DNA from: Spirochaetales bacterium
GTDB taxonomy: Bacteria; Spirochaetota; Spirochaetia; DSM-27196; SLST01
Assembly (NCBI GenBank): GCA_007130265.1
Contig: SLST01000325.1
Location: forward strand, 1 to 9,449
Direction of reading: 5' to 3'
DNA length: 9,449 nt
The translations under genes were made by a program, and so were the position numbers. How positions within the stretch are numbered: position 1 is the stretch's first letter; each line of letters opens with the position of its first letter. The notes below the pieces were generated by a model. That model was not told where the DNA came from. It did no database searches and saw nothing but the letters and a program-made list of their open reading frames with translations. Below are positions 6,403-9,449 of the stretch, piece after piece.

Positions 6403-7625
6403 CGCGCCTGCCTCCCCTCGAACAGGCGATCGGTTCGCCACCAGACGATCGATACCTCCTCGCGTGTCGCAAACATCGCGCTGAGAATCCCATTGTTCGA
6501 CAGGTCGAGGTCCCGGATCACGATCTCATTGTAGTCGATATCGAGCGTTCGACGGCGTATTACCTGGCCGCTGGTGTGCAGGATGAGGAGCTGACTCTGC
6601 TCGCGACTCTCCTTACTGAGCAGGAAGAGGTGCTCACCCGGTGCGGCGCCGATGAGCTCGTAGTAGAACTCCTGCTCATCTGCCGACGTCGCGAACAGTG
6701 AATCTCGCCGCACGTTGCGCGGCACCTCCACGTACCCTTCGTAACCGCCGTCGTCGATATTGATCCAGTACACCCGGCTCATCAGCCGATCCACAGACTC
6801 GATTCTCTGCGCGGGCCCGTGTCGTTCCCGGACGTAGTAGTTGACTTTCAGGTAGAGCCGACGCAGGTCATGGTCGGGACGAACCGTCTCGAGCAGGGGC
6901 GCAGCGGCGATTTCGGTAGGAACCGGCAGCGTGTCCGGAGTGATATCAATGCGGCGCAGGAGCGTACCGTCAGCCGCGAACCAGTACACGATCGTCCGTG
7001 GGGGCGCTATCGCCGTCACGACGATCTCATCGGTCGAGGTAACGTCGATTGCATTGATATAGGGAAAGAACGCCCCGCCAATGCCCTCCTGACCGAGATA
7101 GTCGATCTGTCGTCCCGCTCGATCGAGCCTGACGACTACCCGATTCAGCATGACCCCGAGATCCTCGTCAAACACGGCGACGCGATCGGGCACCTGGTCC
7201 TCGACAAGCAGCGTGCTGTCGCTCGCAACGGCTATCTCGCCCACCGTGTTGAAGGAATACTGAAAGGCACGTCGGTTTGACACCCGACCACCGTCGGATC
7301 CGGACTGAAGCATGACCGGCCGCGGATTCTGGGCGGGGTTGTAGTAGAGGGTAAGCAGATCACCGAAGGACGTGAGCTCCATGATTCGGTTGGTATACCC
7401 GCTTGCGAGATAGAACAGCCCGCCCCGCATCGCAAGCCGAGTCTTGCGGGTCACCGCGGATCCGTCGAGAAAGAGCGAGACCTGGTCCTCCATCTTGCCG
7501 TACTGAAGAGAGAAGAGCCCCTCACGCTGGAGAACCGGTACTTGGGTCCGACTACAGCCAACGAGAAGGAACGACACGAGCATCAGAACGGAAAACAGGG
7601 TCCTGGAGGGTGAAAGTCGCGGCAT
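6399..7625 (-). CDS. Lipoprotein with probable beta-propeller (NHL-like) domain
   Basis: A 408-residue envelope protein. The N-terminus is a lipoprotein signal peptide: basic MPRLSPSR, a hydrophobic core (10-22) and an LVGC lipobox with the lipidated Cys at 24. The mature part shows repeated hydrophobic strand pairs ending in polar turns, for example LFYLASGYTNRIMEL, EIAVASDSTLLVED, INAIDVTSTDEIVVT, IVYWFAADGTLLRRI and LLILHTSGQVIRRR. This pattern is typical of NHL-type or similar beta-propellers. No catalytic motif is visible. It may belong to a spirochaete lipoprotein family that I recall being labelled LIC_12708, but that is uncertain. It opens the five-gene operon, and its stop overlaps the GTG start of nnr. 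No Shine-Dalgarno site precedes the ATG; the predicted transcript has a leader of only about 5 bases. It diverges from secA, whose Sec pathway would export it. Confidence 0.85.
   Translation of the reverse strand: MPRLSPSRTLFSVLMLVSFLLVGCSRTQVPVLQREGLFSLQYGKMEDQVSLFLDGSAVTRKTRLAMRGGLFYLASGYTNRIMELTSFGDLLTLYYNPAQNPRPVMLQSGSDGGRVSNRRAFQYSFNTVGEIAVASDSTLLVEDQVPDRVAVFDEDLGVMLNRVVVRLDRAGRQIDYLGQEGIGGAFFPYINAIDVTSTDEIVVTAIAPPRTIVYWFAADGTLLRRIDITPDTLPVPTEIAAAPLLETVRPDHDLRRLYLKVNYYVRERHGPAQRIESVDRLMSRVYWINIDDGGYEGYVEVPRNVRRDSLFATSADEQEFYYELIGAAPGEHLFLLSKESREQSQLLILHTSGQVIRRRTLDIDYNEIVIRDLDLSNNGILSAMFATREEVSIVWWRTDRLFEGRQAR
6411..6417 (-). promoter_or_regulatory. strong ribosome binding site that fixes the nnr GTG start
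   Basis: GGGGAGG on the minus strand (6417-6411) lies 8 bases before the GTG at 6402, inside the last codons of the lipoprotein gene. It favours the GTG over the upstream ATG at 6441. Confidence 0.8.
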
Positions 7626-7636
7626 CTGGTACGCGC

Positions 7637-7666
7637 ATACTACCTGCCGCAGCTGCCCGATGTCAA
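7637..7666 (-). promoter_or_regulatory. putative promoter of the lipoprotein-nnr operon
   Basis: A perfect TTGACA -35 box (7666-7661), an 18-base spacer and TAGTAT (-10, 7642-7637, four of six) precede the lipoprotein ATG by 11 bases. Initiation 6 or 7 bases after the -10 box would give a leader of about 5 bases. The spacer includes an 8-base palindrome GCAGCTGC (7649-7656). The -35 box lies 2 bases from the secA -35 box on the other strand. Confidence 0.55.
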
Positions 7667-7668
7667 TC

Positions 7669-7698
7669 TTGACCGGACTCTCACCCGCCCGCTACATT
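7669..7698 (+). promoter_or_regulatory. putative secA promoter giving a leaderless mRNA
   Basis: TTGACC (-35, 7669-7674), an 18-base spacer and TACATT (-10, 7693-7698) are followed by 6 bases and then the ATG at 7705. Transcription would begin on the A of the start codon. No Shine-Dalgarno-like purine stretch precedes the ATG. Box strength and spacing closely match those at glgC. Confidence 0.5.
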
Positions 7699-7704
7699 CA
7701 CGGT

Positions 7705-9449
7705 ATGCTTCAGAACCTCATTGAGGCGCTGTTCGGCTCGAAGACCGAAGCCGATCTCAAGGCGCTGCTCCCGATTCTGCACACGGTCAACGCGGTCGAA
7801 CCATGGGCCATGTCGCTCACCGCCGACGAGTATCGCGAGCAGACCGCACAGTTTCGCAACCGGATCGCCGGGGGAGAGTCGCTCGACTCCCTGCTCCCGC
7901 AGGCTTTCGCGCTCGTGCGAGAAGCCGCTCGCAGAACGCTCGGCGAGCGGCTCTACGACGTGCAGATCCTCGGAGGGATCGTGCTTCATCAGGGCAAGAT
8001 CATGGAGATGAAGACGGGCGAGGGCAAGACCGTCAGTAGCGTGACGGCCGCCTATCTGAACTCGCTCACGGGACGAGGAGTGCATGTCGTCACCGTGAAC
8101 GACTACCTCGCCGAACGCGACGCCGCATGGATGAAGCCGATCTACGATTACCTGGGAGTGAGCGTCGGGGTCATCCTCAGCGAGATGGACAACGATGCGC
8201 GCAAGGAGGCGTACCGCAAGGATATCACCTACGGAACGAACAACGAGTTCGGATTTGACTACCTGCGCGACAACATGCGCTTCGACTCCGACCGAAAGGT
8301 CCAGAACGGGCATAGCTACGGTATTATCGATGAGATCGACTCCATTCTGATCGACGAAGCCCGAACCCCGTTGATCATCTCAGGGCCGGCGGAGGACGAT
8401 ACGCGCAAGTACGCGGCGGTCAACCGCGTCGTGAATCAGCTTGAGGAGTGCGAGAAGGACCCGGAGACCAACGACTATCCCGAGGAACCGATCGGCGACT
8501 ACAAGCTCGACGAGAAGTCAAAGCGCGTCTCGTTCACCGAGCAGGGGCTCGCACATCTCGAAGAGGTTCTGCAGCGAGCCAAGGTGATCTCCGACTCGAT
8601 GTTCGTAGACGAGAACTTCGAGTTTATCCACCTCGCGACCCAGGCACTGCGCGCGCACAAACTCTTCCACAAGGATCAGCAGTACGTCGTCGCCGACGGC
8701 AAGGTCGAGATAGTCGACGAGTTCACGGGGCGCATACTCCATGGACGCCGTTACTCAGACGGCCTGCATCAGGCCATAGAAGCGAAGGAAGGGATCCATA
8801 TCGCCGAGCGAAACCGGACCCTCGCGACCATCACGTTCCAGAACTTTTTCCGCATGTACGACAAGATCTCCGGAATGACCGGCACCGCCGAGACCGAAGC
8901 CAAGGAGTTTGGCAAGATCTACGGGCTTGACGTCGTGGTGATCCCCACCAACCGGCCGGTCGTCCGGATCGACCAGGATGACGTGATCTACGTCGACGCA
9001 CCCCAGAAGTACGAGGCAATCTGCGACGAGATCCAGAGGCTTCACGACAAGGGGCAGCCGGTTCTCGTCGGCACCGCATCGATCGAGCGCTCGGAGCTGC
9101 TCGACGGGATGCTCACACGGCGCGGCATACGACATGAAGTGCTGAACGCCAAGAACCACGCGCGTGAAGCTTTGATCATCGCGGAGGCCGGCGCGAAAGG
9201 GGCGGTTACAATAGCGACCAATATGGCCGGCCGCGGTACGGACATCAAGCTCGGCGGGAATCCCGAATACCGCGCCCGGAGAAAGGTCGGAACCGATGCG
9301 CCGCACGACGAGTACATGGCCTCCTTCGAGCGCGAGCGGGAATCATGGCGGGCGCAGTACCGTGAGGTTCAGGAAGCCGGCGGGCTCTACGTGCTCGGCA
9401 CCGAACGCCACGAGAGCCGGCGCATCGACAACCAGCTCCGCGGCCGCTC
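7705..9449 (+). CDS. secA: Preprotein translocase ATPase SecA, 3' end missing
   Basis: Motor ATPase that drives unfolded preproteins through the SecYEG channel at the inner membrane. The window holds 581 codons plus two bases, out of a family length of roughly 830-920. NBD1 carries DVQILGGIVLHQGKI (85-99), Walker A MKTGEGKT (102-109), HVVTVNDYLAERDA (127-140), YGTNNEFGFDYLRDNM (176-191) and the Walker B DEIDSILIDEARTPLI (209-224). The preprotein cross-linking region and NBD2 follow, with EFTGRILHGRRYSDGLHQAI (339-358), FFRMYDKISGMTGTA (381-395), ATNMAGRGTDIKLGG (504-518) and GTERHESRRIDNQLRGR (565-581) at the edge. No key residue is missing. The helical wing, scaffold and C-terminal zinc motif lie beyond the window. 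The start fits the family (MLQNLIEALFGS) although no ribosome binding site is seen. It is divergent from the lipoprotein operon. Confidence 0.97.
   Translation, partial: MLQNLIEALFGSKTEADLKALLPILHTVNAVEPWAMSLTADEYREQTAQFRNRIAGGESLDSLLPQAFALVREAARRTLGERLYDVQILGGIVLHQGKIMEMKTGEGKTVSSVTAAYLNSLTGRGVHVVTVNDYLAERDAAWMKPIYDYLGVSVGVILSEMDNDARKEAYRKDITYGTNNEFGFDYLRDNMRFDSDRKVQNGHSYGIIDEIDSILIDEARTPLIISGPAEDDTRKYAAVNRVVNQLEECEKDPETNDYPEEPIGDYKLDEKSKRVSFTEQGLAHLEEVLQRAKVISDSMFVDENFEFIHLATQALRAHKLFHKDQQYVVADGKVEIVDEFTGRILHGRRYSDGLHQAIEAKEGIHIAERNRTLATITFQNFFRMYDKISGMTGTAETEAKEFGKIYGLDVVVIPTNRPVVRIDQDDVIYVDAPQKYEAICDEIQRLHDKGQPVLVGTASIERSELLDGMLTRRGIRHEVLNAKNHAREALIIAEAGAKGAVTIATNMAGRGTDIKLGGNPEYRARRKVGTDAPHDEYMASFERERESWRAQYREVQEAGGLYVLGTERHESRRIDNQLRGR

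Noticed and set aside
6403..6441. In-frame ATG at 6441 as the nnr start
   Set aside because: The GTG at 6402 has GGGGAGG at 8 bases, forms a GTGA overlap and begins at the family's normal N-terminus. The 13 extra residues look like read-through of the upstream gene.
5989..6534. 181-codon plus-strand frame
   Set aside because: It is antisense to the NnrE domain and the end of the lipoprotein gene, and has no motif.
7681..8313. 210-codon minus-strand frame over the start of secA
   Set aside because: It is antisense to well-conserved SecA codons and would cover the secA promoter; no recognisable product.
8755..9306. 183-codon minus-strand frame inside secA
   Set aside because: It is antisense to NBD2 of SecA and no motif supports it.
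1..9449. CRISPR arrays, insertion sequences, tRNA or rRNA genes, toxin-antitoxin or defence loci
   Set aside because: Almost all bases lie in ordinary protein genes. I saw no direct-repeat arrays, transposase motifs, tRNA-like cloverleaf or rRNA sequence.

Overview
The window is a densely coded, GC-rich stretch of bacterial chromosome (roughly 60% G+C by eye). It has eight genes, no intergenic gap longer than about 90 bases, and no RNA genes, mobile elements, CRISPR arrays or long repeats that I can see. A member of the Spirochaetota is my best guess. The SecA fragment carries wording I associate with spirochaete SecA (for example EPIGDYKLDEKSKR and EFTGRILHGRRYSDGLHQ), and the lipoprotein and small membrane proteins resemble families I recall from spirochaetes. 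This placement is inference from memory, not from a search.

Layout, left to right. (1) Positions 1-2155, minus strand: an MrfA/YprA-type DEAD/DEAH-box DNA helicase, cut by the left edge just before its expected C-terminal cysteine cluster. (2) 2243-3529, plus strand, divergent from the helicase: glgC, glucose-1-phosphate adenylyltransferase of the cyanobacterial/plant-like type. (3) 3548-7625, minus strand: a tight five-gene operon transcribed leftward towards glgC. In transcription order it holds a lipoprotein with a probable beta-propeller domain, the bifunctional NAD(P)H-hydrate repair enzyme Nnr, a single-span membrane protein of unknown function, a four-span membrane protein of unknown function, and a MutT-like Nudix hydrolase. 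(4) 7705 to the right edge, plus strand, divergent from the operon: secA, cut after residue 581.

Working together: the operon joins two metabolite or nucleotide damage-control enzymes (Nnr and Nudix) to three envelope proteins of unknown role. Internal starts are coupled by overlaps, such as GTGA between the lipoprotein and nnr, and three of the four have or use strong Shine-Dalgarno sites. In contrast, the genes that open transcription units (glgC, secA, probably the helicase, and nearly the lipoprotein gene) have no Shine-Dalgarno site. Instead they have sigma70-like -35/-10 boxes placed so that transcription would begin at or within a few bases of the start codon. This points to leaderless mRNAs and is the most interesting signal in the window. 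I found no clearly novel defence or mobile system; most of the region is housekeeping.
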